A DNA stretch of 7,267 nt from Bacteroidaceae bacterium (lineage in GTDB: Bacteria > Bacteroidota > Bacteroidia > Bacteroidales > Bacteroidaceae), in the NCBI GenBank assembly GCA_021443285.1, contig JABUUG010000014.1, forward strand, positions 1-7,267, given 5' to 3'. This document shows positions 1 through 6,081 of this stretch, one piece after another. A model generated the notes under the pieces. That model did no database searches, was not told where the DNA came from, and saw only the letters and a program-made list of their open reading frames with translations. The number at the start of each line of letters is the position of its first letter. The stretch's first letter is position 1. The translations under genes were made by a program, and so were the position numbers.

Positions 1-92
1 TTGCTGCGTCTGTTTGTTGATGTTTTTGCAGAAAGGCTGCATTTTTATGACTCTTTTTAAACAATATTTACATATATTAAACTGAAAACGAG

Positions 93-100
93 TAATTTTG
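93..100 (+). promoter_or_regulatory. Bacteroidetes-type -7 element for the panC unit
   Basis: TAATTTTG matches the Bacteroidetes sigma-ABfr -7 consensus TAnnTTTG at every fixed position. It would place the transcription start near 106, leaving a leader of about 15 nt before the panC ATG. No good -33 TTTG is present; TTTA at 67-70 is the nearest candidate, with a 22-nt spacer. The surrounding 60 bp are very AT-rich, as expected of a promoter. The assignment rests on the consensus match and position only. Confidence 0.55.
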
Positions 101-120
101 CCGCGCTTTATATGTGAAAA

Positions 121-978
121 ATGGAAGTATTTCATTCAATAGTTTCGCTTCAGAACGCCCTTTTCGGCGAGAGAAAAGCCAATAAGACTGTCGGTCTTGT
201 GCCGACGATGGGAGCGCTTCATGAGGGTCATGCCTCACTGGTAAGGCGCTCTGTTTCCGAGAACGATGTCACTGTCGTTTCTGTTTTTGTCAATCCCACA
301 CAATTCAACGATGCGAAGGATTTGCAGACATATCCCCGCACCCTTGACGCCGACTGCCGGCTTCTTGAGCAGTGTGGTGCCACTTATGTCTTTGCGCCGT
401 CCGTAGCCGACGTATATCCTGAGCCGGATACAAGGCAGTTTGAGTTTCCGCCTGTATCTACGGTGATGGAGGGCGCACACCGCCCGGGCCATTTCAACGG
501 CGTGTGCCAGGTGGTGAGCCGCCTGTTCTACATCGTGAAGCCCGACAAGTCATACTTTGGCGAGAAGGATTTCCAGCAGATTGCCGTGGTGAAGGCTATG
601 GTGAAGAGCCTTGGACTGAAGGTGGAGATAGTGGAGTGTCCGATAGTCAGAGAGGAGAACGGACTTGCCCGTTCATCGCGCAACACACTGCTTTCACCCG
701 ATGAGAAGGCTGTTGCACCGAAGATTTTCGAGACACTCAAGGCGAGCACAGACTACGCGAAAAGCCATTCGGTGAAGGAGACACACGACTATGTGGTGGA
801 TACAATAAACGCCACCGACGGGCTTGACGTGGAATATTACTCGATAGTCAACGGAGAGACGCTCCTTGATGTGTCCACATGGGACGAGGCAAGCCATGTG
901 GTGGGCTGCATAACAGTCTATTGCGGTAAGAAGCCCGTCAGACTCATTGACCACATCTGCTATAAGAAAGAGAACTGA
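121..978 (+). CDS. panC: Pantothenate synthetase (pantoate--beta-alanine ligase)
   Basis: This cytosolic enzyme joins pantoate and beta-alanine, using ATP through a pantoyl-adenylate, to give pantothenate (vitamin B5), the precursor of CoA. The product is 285 residues, the usual PanC length. The nucleotidyltransferase signature is clear: [11 protein letters not shown] at residues 27-37 carries the HIGH-type HEGH (34-37). FVNPTQF (56-62), [13 protein letters not shown] (117-129) and FGEKDFQQ (146-153) line the substrate and ATP sites in the family. [12 protein letters not shown] (177-188) holds the KMSKS-equivalent loop. The ATG at 121 puts the HEGH motif at the family's normal distance from the N-terminus, and the ATG at 112 is followed at once by a stop. 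It heads a plus-strand unit with panD 63 bp downstream, so both enzymes of the beta-alanine branch are together; panB is not in the window. The sequence appears intact. Confidence 0.97.
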   Translation: MEVFHSIVSLQNALFGERKANKTVGLVPTMGALHEGHASLVRRSVSENDVTVVSVFVNPTQFNDAKDLQTYPRTLDADCRLLEQCGATYVFAPSVADVYPEPDTRQFEFPPVSTVMEGAHRPGHFNGVCQVVSRLFYIVKPDKSYFGEKDFQQIAVVKAMVKSLGLKVEIVECPIVREENGLARSSRNTLLSPDEKAVAPKIFETLKASTDYAKSHSVKETHDYVVDTINATDGLDVEYYSIVNGETLLDVSTWDEASHVVGCITVYCGKKPVRLIDHICYKKEN

Positions 979-1041
979 GTAATGTGAAAGAATAGTTGAA
1001 GTATTAGTCCAATATTTTTCGACAAACACAAAAAAAGAAAG

Positions 1042-1386
1042 ATGCTGATAGAGGTAATAAAGAGCAAACTGCACTGCGTGAAGATTACGGAAGCAAACCT
1101 TAACTATATGGGCAGTGTAACAATAGACGAAGACCTTATGGACGCGGCAAATCTCATTCCCGGAGAGAAAGTCCATATAGTGAACAATAACAACGGGGAA
1201 CGCATAGAGACCTATATCATAAAGGGCGAGCGCGGTTCGGGATGTGTCTGCCTCAATGGTGCGGCTGCAAGAAAATGCCAGGTGGGCGACGTGGTGATTA
1301 TCATGTCGTATGCGCAGATGGATTTTGAGGAGGCGAAGCATTTCAAGCCTTCTGTAGTGTTTCCTGAGAACAACCGCATAAAATGA
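1042..1386 (+). CDS. panD: Aspartate 1-decarboxylase precursor
   Basis: PanD decarboxylates L-aspartate to beta-alanine, the partner substrate of PanC. It is a pyruvoyl enzyme made as an inactive proenzyme that cleaves itself. The 114-residue product keeps the key positions with E. coli numbering: the cleavage site Gly24-Ser25 lies in YMGSVTID, so Ser25 would become the pyruvoyl group. Lys9, Arg54, Thr57, Tyr58 and Asn72 (in LNGAAA) are all present. Length is slightly under the roughly 126 residues of E. coli PanD, with the difference at the C-terminus. The ATG at 1042 gives exactly this numbering. An A-rich stretch precedes the start and there is no clear Shine-Dalgarno site. The stop overlaps the next gene's start as ATGA, suggesting translational coupling. 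In enterobacteria PanD maturation needs PanZ; no such partner is seen here. Confidence 0.97.
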   Translation: MLIEVIKSKLHCVKITEANLNYMGSVTIDEDLMDAANLIPGEKVHIVNNNNGERIETYIIKGERGSGCVCLNGAAARKCQVGDVVIIMSYAQMDFEEAKHFKPSVVFPENNRIK

Positions 1387-1925
1387 AGCTCTTCTCCTGC
1401 ATATTGTACAACCTCATGGGCTGGCGGAAGGAGATAACCGTTGAGTTTCCGCAGAAGTTCATCATCGCCCTTGCGCCCCACACCAGCAACTGGGACTTCA
1501 TCCTCGGCGAGCTTTTTGCCTTGGCAGAGGGCATGAGGATAGGCTTCATGATGAAGAAGGAATGGTTCTTCTGGCCGCTGGGCCCCATCTTCCGCAAGAT
1601 AGGGGGCATTCCAGTAAACCAGCAGAAGCACACAAGCATGACGGAGGCCATAACCGAGGCTGCAAAGAAGGCGGACAAGTTCGCCCTCTGCATAACCCCG
1701 GAAGGCACACGCCGCCCCGTGAAAGACTGGAAGAAGGGATTCTACTACATCGCCATGGGAGCGGATATCCCAATCCTTCTCGCGTCACTCGACTTTGAGA
1801 AGAAACTCATAAGGTGTACAAAGACGTTCCGTCCTACGGGAAATGTGGAGGAAGACTTCCGGGAGATTAAGAGCTATTACAAGGGAGTAAAGGGCAAGAA
1901 GCCCAACAACTTTATATGCGAATAG
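1383..1925 (+). CDS. Small PlsC-type acyltransferase (1-acyl-glycerol-3-phosphate acyltransferase-like)
   Basis: The 180-residue product has the glycerolipid acyltransferase signature. The catalytic HX4D is HTSNWD (His33, Asp38). [11 protein letters not shown] (71-81) fits the second substrate-binding block, and TPEGTRR (106-112) fits the EGTR block that contacts the phosphate of lysophosphatidate. The family moves an acyl chain from acyl-ACP or acyl-CoA to a lysophospholipid-like acceptor at the inner membrane. The exact acceptor cannot be read from the sequence. It is shorter than typical PlsC (about 240 residues) and has no obvious N-terminal transmembrane helix, so it may be peripheral or act on another lipid. 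The start overlaps the panD stop by 4 bp, and the 3' end overlaps the lipoprotein gene by 10 bp, which points to one transcript. A true housekeeping plsC may lie elsewhere. Confidence 0.85.
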   Translation: MKLFSCILYNLMGWRKEITVEFPQKFIIALAPHTSNWDFILGELFALAEGMRIGFMMKKEWFFWPLGPIFRKIGGIPVNQQKHTSMTEAITEAAKKADKFALCITPEGTRRPVKDWKKGFYYIAMGADIPILLASLDFEKKLIRCTKTFRPTGNVEEDFREIKSYYKGVKGKKPNNFICE

Positions 1926-3640
1926 AGCGTATCAAGTTTTTTTTATATACGGTCATTGTTCTGTTTCTTGCCTCTTGTGGAAGTAAGAAATATGTTGTGG
2001 TATCGTATTTTCAGGGTTATCCCCAATATGAGGGACGGTCGTGGGTGAAGAACACCTCGCGGCCGTTTGCTGTTTCAAAAGGCCTGGACAACAAGCACAT
2101 AGCCGTGTGGCAGAGCCACGGCATGTACTACAATGTGAAGAAGCAGAAGTGGGAGTGGCAGCGACCGTACATGAACGACACCCGCGAGGACCTCTTCACG
2201 AGGACCATTGTGGTGCCTTACCTCATACCGATGCTTGAGAATGCCGGGGCGAATGTGTTCACGCCGCGTGAGAGGGACGAGCAGACGGACGAGATAATCG
2301 TGAACAGGGGCAGACCGTACAACATATTTGCGGAGTGGGAAGACTGCCCGATGGCAGGCTTTGGCGATACAAAACGCTATTACGACGACCATGACCATCC
2401 CTTCAACTACGGAACGACAATGATGGTGAAGGCGCACAAAAAGAAGAAGTGCGAGCTGCAATATGTGCCTGACATAAAAAGGAATGGCAGATACGCGGTG
2501 TATGTGTCATATCCGAAATACGGCAACAAGAACATTCCCGACGCCCAATACACCGTCTTTCACGGCGGCAGTGCCACATCTTTCACCGTAAACCAGACTA
2601 TGGGACAGGGCACATGGGTATATCTCGGCACATTCGAGTTCGAGGCCGGGCAGTCGTCGCGCAACTGCGTTACGCTGTCTAATGTGAGCGAAAACAAGGG
2701 CTATGTAACGGCTGGTGCAGTCCGCTTTGGCGGAGGCATGGGCAGAAATGTGAGGGGCGAGTCTGTGAGTGGTCAGCCGCGGTGCCTTGAGGCGGCACGT
2801 TACAGCGCACAGTGGTATGGCGCACCCGACTCCGTATGGAACCGCTTCAAGCACAAGGACGACTATAAGGACGACATACTCACACGCCCGAAGATGGTGA
2901 ACTGGCTTGCGGGCGGTTCGTGCTTCAACCCTAAGGAGGGCGGCTTGGGCGTACCCTTAGAGCTTGCTTTGGCAATACATTCCGATGCAGGTCTGAAGAA
3001 GGATGGCTCGTATATAGGAAGTCTTGCCATCTGCACCACCAACCACAACGATGGGCGTCTGGCTACAGGAGCGTCGCGCACGCTGTCAAAGGAGTTCGCC
3101 ACCATGCTTCAGAACAATGTCTATAAGGACATCATCAACCGCTATGGCAACTGGAACAAGCGTGGGGTGTGGGACAAGAACTACGGGGAAAGCCGTGTGG
3201 CGCAGGTGCCTTCCGCCATTCTTGAGGTGCTGTCCCACGAAAACCCGGCAGACATGGACAGAGGACACGACCCGGAGTTCCGCTTCACTGTGGCGCGCAG
3301 CATATACAAGACCATCTTGCACTTCATTGCCGAGCGACATGGTCTGAATGCTGTTGTGCAGCCCCTGCCGCCGACAGCCCTCAACGCCTTCCTGCTCGAC
3401 GACGGCAGACTACAGGTGCAGTGGGCAGGACAGCCGGACATCAATGAGCCTACGTCAGAACCTCGCGCGTACATTGTATATATAGCCACTGCCAACGGCG
3501 ACTACGACAACGGTACGGTAGTCAGCGGAAACGCCATAGCATTTGCGCCCAAGCCCGGCACATCCTACCGCTTCAAGGTAGCAGCCATAAACGATGGCGG
3601 CGAAAGCCTTCCCACAGAAACCCTCTATTCCCCATATTAA
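1916..3640 (+). CDS. Lipoprotein, split-domain N-acetylmuramoyl-L-alanine amidase with golvesin-like and fibronectin III domains
   Basis: The 574-residue product starts with a lipoprotein signal: a hydrophobic stretch (8-19) and lipobox LASC with Cys21. The residues after Cys21 are GSKK, without the acidic surface-export signal known for Bacteroidetes, so a periplasm-facing lipoprotein is likely. Residues about 60-130 resemble the first half of an Amidase_3 fold: WQSHG with His68, Glu80, then a helix and GANVFTPRERD like the family's GYxVxLTR. Residues about 135-275 look like the golvesin/xanthan-lyase beta domain. The catalytic fold resumes at about 345-475 with AIHSDAG (His355) and ILEVLSHENPADM (Glu437). 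I infer His68, Glu80, His355 and Glu437 as zinc ligands. Residues about 483-574 look like fibronectin III. It should cleave peptidoglycan stem peptides. Such proteins are often annotated 'xanthan lyase', which I consider misleading here. The ATG at 1916 gives a complete signal peptide. Confidence 0.75.
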   Translation: MRIERIKFFLYTVIVLFLASCGSKKYVVVSYFQGYPQYEGRSWVKNTSRPFAVSKGLDNKHIAVWQSHGMYYNVKKQKWEWQRPYMNDTREDLFTRTIVVPYLIPMLENAGANVFTPRERDEQTDEIIVNRGRPYNIFAEWEDCPMAGFGDTKRYYDDHDHPFNYGTTMMVKAHKKKKCELQYVPDIKRNGRYAVYVSYPKYGNKNIPDAQYTVFHGGSATSFTVNQTMGQGTWVYLGTFEFEAGQSSRNCVTLSNVSENKGYVTAGAVRFGGGMGRNVRGESVSGQPRCLEAARYSAQWYGAPDSVWNRFKHKDDYKDDILTRPKMVNWLAGGSCFNPKEGGLGVPLELALAIHSDAGLKKDGSYIGSLAICTTNHNDGRLATGASRTLSKEFATMLQNNVYKDIINRYGNWNKRGVWDKNYGESRVAQVPSAILEVLSHENPADMDRGHDPEFRFTVARSIYKTILHFIAERHGLNAVVQPLPPTALNAFLLDDGRLQVQWAGQPDINEPTSEPRAYIVYIATANGDYDNGTVVSGNAIAFAPKPGTSYRFKVAAINDGGESLPTETLYSPY

Positions 3641-3680
3641 CTCTTTTCAATAGTGGGTTAGAGAATATGGAGATTACTTT
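3632..3680 (+). terminator. Possible terminator hairpin at the end of the lipoprotein gene
   Basis: CCATATT (3632-3638, overlapping the stop codon) can pair with AATATGG (3664-3670). The stem can be extended by CTC (3641-3643) with GAG (3661-3663) across a 2-nt bulge, leaving a 17-nt loop. A short T-rich stretch (ATTACTTTT) follows at 3672-3680. The stem is AT-rich and the T-run is weak, so this is only a candidate end for the panC-lipoprotein transcript. Confidence 0.3.
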
Positions 3681-3692
3681 TAATGTAGTGAA

Positions 3693-3849
3693 GAGGAGTT
3701 ATTGTGGAGTTAAAGTGGAGTTAAAGTGACAAATGACTTCTGCGCAGAAAGGTAATGTCACTTTAACTCCTCTTTACCTTCCCTTTAACTCCACATTAAC
3801 CCCACTTTAACTCCACATTAACTCCACATTAACTCCACTTTAACTCCAC
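3693..3849. repeat. 11-bp repeats in two opposed orientations around a central inverted repeat
   Basis: From 3762 to 3849 there are eight contiguous 11-bp units. The last six (3784-3849) read TTTAACTCCAC, ATTAACCCCAC, TTTAACTCCAC, ATTAACTCCAC, ATTAACTCCAC and TTTAACTCCAC. The first two (TTTAACTCCTC, TTTACCTTCCC) are degenerate. On the left, 3693-3725 holds three units of the reverse complement: GAGGAGTTATT, GTGGAGTTAAA, GTGGAGTTAAA. The two halves can pair over about 38 bp with 31 matches. The period is not a multiple of three and I see no reading frame with credible coding content. The array fills the spacer between the lipoprotein gene and the 102-residue gene, ending 41 bp before the latter's ATG. 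Function is unknown: a structural, protein-binding or length-variable element is possible. Confidence 0.9.
3717..3770. repeat. Perfect 14-bp inverted repeat with an inner palindrome
   Basis: GGAGTTAAAGTGAC (3717-3730) is the exact reverse complement of GTCACTTTAACTCC (3757-3770). The 26-nt loop contains the perfect 12-bp palindrome TTCTGCGCAGAA (3738-3749), so RNA or extruded DNA could form a stem with a second short stem on top. No T-run follows, so it does not look like a standard intrinsic terminator. It is the symmetry centre of the 11-bp repeat array. Confidence 0.85.
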
Positions 3850-3858
3850 TTCCTATAA

Positions 3859-3866
3859 TATCTTTA
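3859..3866 (+). promoter_or_regulatory. Possible -7 element for the 102-residue gene and ygiQ
   Basis: TATCTTTA fits the Bacteroidetes consensus TAnnTTTG except for the final base. It lies 24 bp before the ATG at 3891 and just after the last 11-bp repeat unit, so the array would occupy the -33 region and upstream. No TTTG stands at the proper spacing. A promoter is expected somewhere here because the spacer is 250 bp long, but this particular site is weakly supported. Confidence 0.3.
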
Positions 3867-3890
3867 CTCTCGGATAAATACCCCGCCATT

Positions 3891-4199
3891 ATGAAGCTCA
3901 TACAAGCCAACGAGCGCGGCACTCGTTCCATTGCCGTAACCACACAGCATCTGCTTACCCTGCGGAAGTATTCCCTGTTGAAAAACCTTGTGGACAGCAA
4001 CGGCTTCATCGACGATTCCGTCCTTGAACGTCTGCAGCTCAACCTCCGTTCTCTGCTTGAATCTACAACAGAACCAGAGGAAAGGAAGAACCTCATGAAC
4101 CTTGCGTTCGATGTGATATATAACCTCAATATGAAGGCTTTCGGCCTGCACAAGCTGGTGCTGGCATACGTGGAGTGGGAGAATGAGCAGCAGCAGTAA
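3891..4199 (+). CDS. Conserved-looking small protein of unknown function
   Basis: I do not recognise this 102-residue protein. It has no cysteine, no signal peptide and no membrane segment. Heptad-like leucine spacing through about residues 20-60 (LLTLRKYSLLKNLV, VLERLQLNLRSLL) and the stretch LMNLAFDVIYNLNMKAFGLHKLVLAYVEW (68-96) suggest a mostly alpha-helical cytosolic protein. It ends in ENEQQQ. The coding case rests on an intact frame with an ATG, on the 17-bp overlap of its 3' end with the start of the ygiQ-family gene, and on codon composition like its neighbours. The overlap implies cotranscription and probably coupled translation with the radical SAM gene, so a related role is possible but unproven. 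The antisense frame across it (3818-4153) runs into the repeat array and is less credible. Confidence 0.75.
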   Translation: MKLIQANERGTRSIAVTTQHLLTLRKYSLLKNLVDSNGFIDDSVLERLQLNLRSLLESTTEPEERKNLMNLAFDVIYNLNMKAFGLHKLVLAYVEWENEQQQ

Positions 4200-6024
4200 C
4201 CCCCCCTTACTCACAGATTTCCTCCCCACCACCAGGAAGGAGCTTGAACTGAGGGGATGGGATGAACTCGATGTCATACTTTTTTCCGCTGACGCCTATG
4301 TGGACCACCCCAGTTTCGGGGCGGCGGTCATAGGGCGTGTCCTGGAGAATATAGGGCTGAAAGTGGCGATTGTTCCACAGCCCGACTGGCACGGCGACTA
4401 CCGCGACTTCAAGAAACTGGGCAGACCGAGACTGTTCTTCGGCATTGCGCCGGGGTGTATGGACTCCATGGTGAACAAATACACCGCCGCCCGGCGTCTG
4501 CGCAGTGAGGACGCTTATTCTCCCGACGGAAGGCACGACTGCCGACCGGAATACCCCACCATTGTATATACGAAGATACTGAAGGAGCTTTATCCCGATG
4601 TGCCTGTGGTGCTTGGAGGCATAGAAGCTTCCATGCGCCGACTCACGCACTACGACTACTGGCAGGACAAGCTGTTGCCGTCCGTACTGCTGCTTTCGGG
4701 TGCCGACATGATAACCTACGGCATGGGCGAGCAGGTGAACACCGCACTCTGCCGCGCACTGCTCGAAGGTCGGAAGATAGGGGAAATCACCGAACTGCCC
4801 CAGACCGTCTTCGTAGCCAAACGCGACAGCATACCCGGAGGCATAACCGACAGCGACATACTCCTACGTTCGCACGAGGACTGCCTGAAGAGCAAGCGGG
4901 CGCAGGCGGAGAATGTGCGTCATATCGAGGAGGAGAGCAACAAGATTCATGCGCAGCGACTGCTGCAAGCTGTTGGCGATAAGGTGGTTATAGTCAATCC
5001 ACCATATCCGCCGATGACCACCGAAGCCCTTGACGCGGTGTATGAACTGCCCTTCACCCGACTGCCGCATCCGAAGTACAAGGGCAAGCGCATACCTGCC
5101 TACGACATGATATGCAACTCCGTAACCATCCATCGAGGATGTTTCGGCGGATGCTCCTTCTGCACTATCTCTGCGCATCAGGGCAAGTTCATCGCCTCGC
5201 GCAGCAGGGAAAGCATTCTCAGGGAGGTGAAGAAGGTGGTGCAGATGCCATGCTTCAAAGGCTACCTCTCCGACCTCGGTGCGCCTGCTGCAAATATGTA
5301 TATGATGGGGGGAAAGGACAGGAGCATCTGCGAAAAGTGCAAACGCCCGTCATGTATGCACCCCCGCATCTGCCGGAACCTCAACACCGACCACACCCCG
5401 TTGCTCGAACTATATCGCGCCGTTGACCGTCTGCCCGAAGTGAAGAAGAGCTTCATCGGTTCAGGCGTGCGCTATGACCTGCTGCTTCACCAGTCGGGCG
5501 ATGAGAAAACCGACCGTGCGGCACGCGAATACACCCGCGAACTGATACGCCGGCACGTCAGCGGACGACTGAAGGTTGCGCCGGAACACACCTCCGACCG
5601 CGTGCTGAAACTAATGCGGAAACCGTCGTTCAAGATGTTCATGGACTTCAAGCGCATCTTCGACCGCATAAACAAAGAGGACAACCTGCGACAGCAGATT
5701 ATCCCTTATTTCATAAGCAGCCACCCGGGGTGCCGGGAGGAGGACATGGCGGAACTGGCTGCCATAACAAAAGACCTTGACTTCCACCTCGAACAGGTGC
5801 AGGACTTCACGCCGACACCGATGACAATAGCCACCGAGACATGGTACACCGGTCTTGACCCCTACACCCTTGAGCCTGTGTTCTCCGCGAAGTCTCCACG
5901 CGAAAAGGACGCACAGAGGCAGTATTTCTTCTGGTACCAGCGCGAGAAACGCCGCGAGATAGAGCAGTCGCTGCGCCGCATCGGTCGTCCCGACCTAATC
6001 CGAAAACTTTACAGTAATCGTTAA
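4183..6024 (+). CDS. YgiQ family radical SAM protein
   Basis: The 613-residue product matches the YgiQ family of radical SAM proteins, which have no firmly established reaction. The N-terminal region (FLPTTRKELELRGWDELDV at 13-31, AYVDHPSFG at 38-46, PQPDWH at 65-70) is the conserved Radical_SAM_N block with a Rossmann-like start. The SAM cluster motif is CFGGCSFC with Cys320, Cys324 and Cys327 (CX3CX2C), which should bind a 4Fe-4S cluster. Downstream are GSGVRYDLLL (427-436) and APEHTSDRVLKLMRKPS (466-482), also family blocks. A second cysteine group, Cys383, Cys386, Cys391 and Cys397, lies in between. It is shorter than E. coli YgiQ (over 700 residues) at the C-terminus but ends normally. 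The ATG at 4183 puts FLPTTRKE near the N-terminus as in the family. The start lies inside the preceding gene, and the 3' end converges on menE. Confidence 0.93.
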   Translation: MSSSSNPPLLTDFLPTTRKELELRGWDELDVILFSADAYVDHPSFGAAVIGRVLENIGLKVAIVPQPDWHGDYRDFKKLGRPRLFFGIAPGCMDSMVNKYTAARRLRSEDAYSPDGRHDCRPEYPTIVYTKILKELYPDVPVVLGGIEASMRRLTHYDYWQDKLLPSVLLLSGADMITYGMGEQVNTALCRALLEGRKIGEITELPQTVFVAKRDSIPGGITDSDILLRSHEDCLKSKRAQAENVRHIEEESNKIHAQRLLQAVGDKVVIVNPPYPPMTTEALDAVYELPFTRLPHPKYKGKRIPAYDMICNSVTIHRGCFGGCSFCTISAHQGKFIASRSRESILREVKKVVQMPCFKGYLSDLGAPAANMYMMGGKDRSICEKCKRPSCMHPRICRNLNTDHTPLLELYRAVDRLPEVKKSFIGSGVRYDLLLHQSGDEKTDRAAREYTRELIRRHVSGRLKVAPEHTSDRVLKLMRKPSFKMFMDFKRIFDRINKEDNLRQQIIPYFISSHPGCREEDMAELAAITKDLDFHLEQVQDFTPTPMTIATETWYTGLDPYTLEPVFSAKSPREKDAQRQYFFWYQREKRREIEQSLRRIGRPDLIRKLYSNR

Positions 6025-6081
6025 AGGTGGGTTCTATATTACCATTTCTTAAATCATACCAAGTTATATTTTAACGATTAC
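6014..6081. terminator. Possible bidirectional terminator or shared 3' inverted repeat
   Basis: GTAATCGTTAAA (6014-6025) and TTTAACGATTAC (6070-6081) form a perfect 12-bp inverted repeat with a 44-nt, AT-rich spacer. The arms overlap the last codons of the ygiQ-family gene (stop 6022-6024) and of menE (stop 6064-6066, minus strand), so one hairpin could serve both convergent transcripts. The loop is long and no clear T-run follows on either side, so terminator function is inferred from position and symmetry. Confidence 0.4.

Noticed and set aside
1..42. A minus-strand frame from an ATG at 42 to the left edge (14 codons), possibly the start of a divergent gene.
   Set aside because: Too short to judge, no recognisable N-terminus and no clear minus-strand -7 element, although a divergent gene outside the window is possible.
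1013..1020. TATTTTTC before panD as a possible separate -7 element.
   Set aside because: It lacks the final G of TAnnTTTG and has no -33 partner; the 63-bp gap after panC is compatible with one transcript.
694..1341. A 215-codon minus-strand frame across the end of panC and most of panD.
   Set aside because: It lies antisense to two certain genes, has unlikely composition (many His, Cys and Tyr) and no recognisable domain; a shadow frame.
2075..2461. Minus-strand frames within the lipoprotein gene (also 2507-2854 and 3181-3495).
   Set aside because: They are antisense to a continuous, motif-bearing 574-codon gene and lack any recognisable feature.
3693..3849. A CRISPR array.
   Set aside because: Units are 11 bp, directly abutting with no spacers, and present in both orientations; no cas gene is near.
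3693..3849. An invertible promoter switch of the Bacteroides type.
   Set aside because: The inverted arms enclose only 26 bp, too little for a promoter-bearing invertible segment, and no site-specific recombinase gene is in the window.
3818..4153. A 111-codon minus-strand frame antisense to the 102-residue gene.
   Set aside because: It runs into the 11-bp repeat array and is rich in Arg and Ser, as expected of an antisense shadow.
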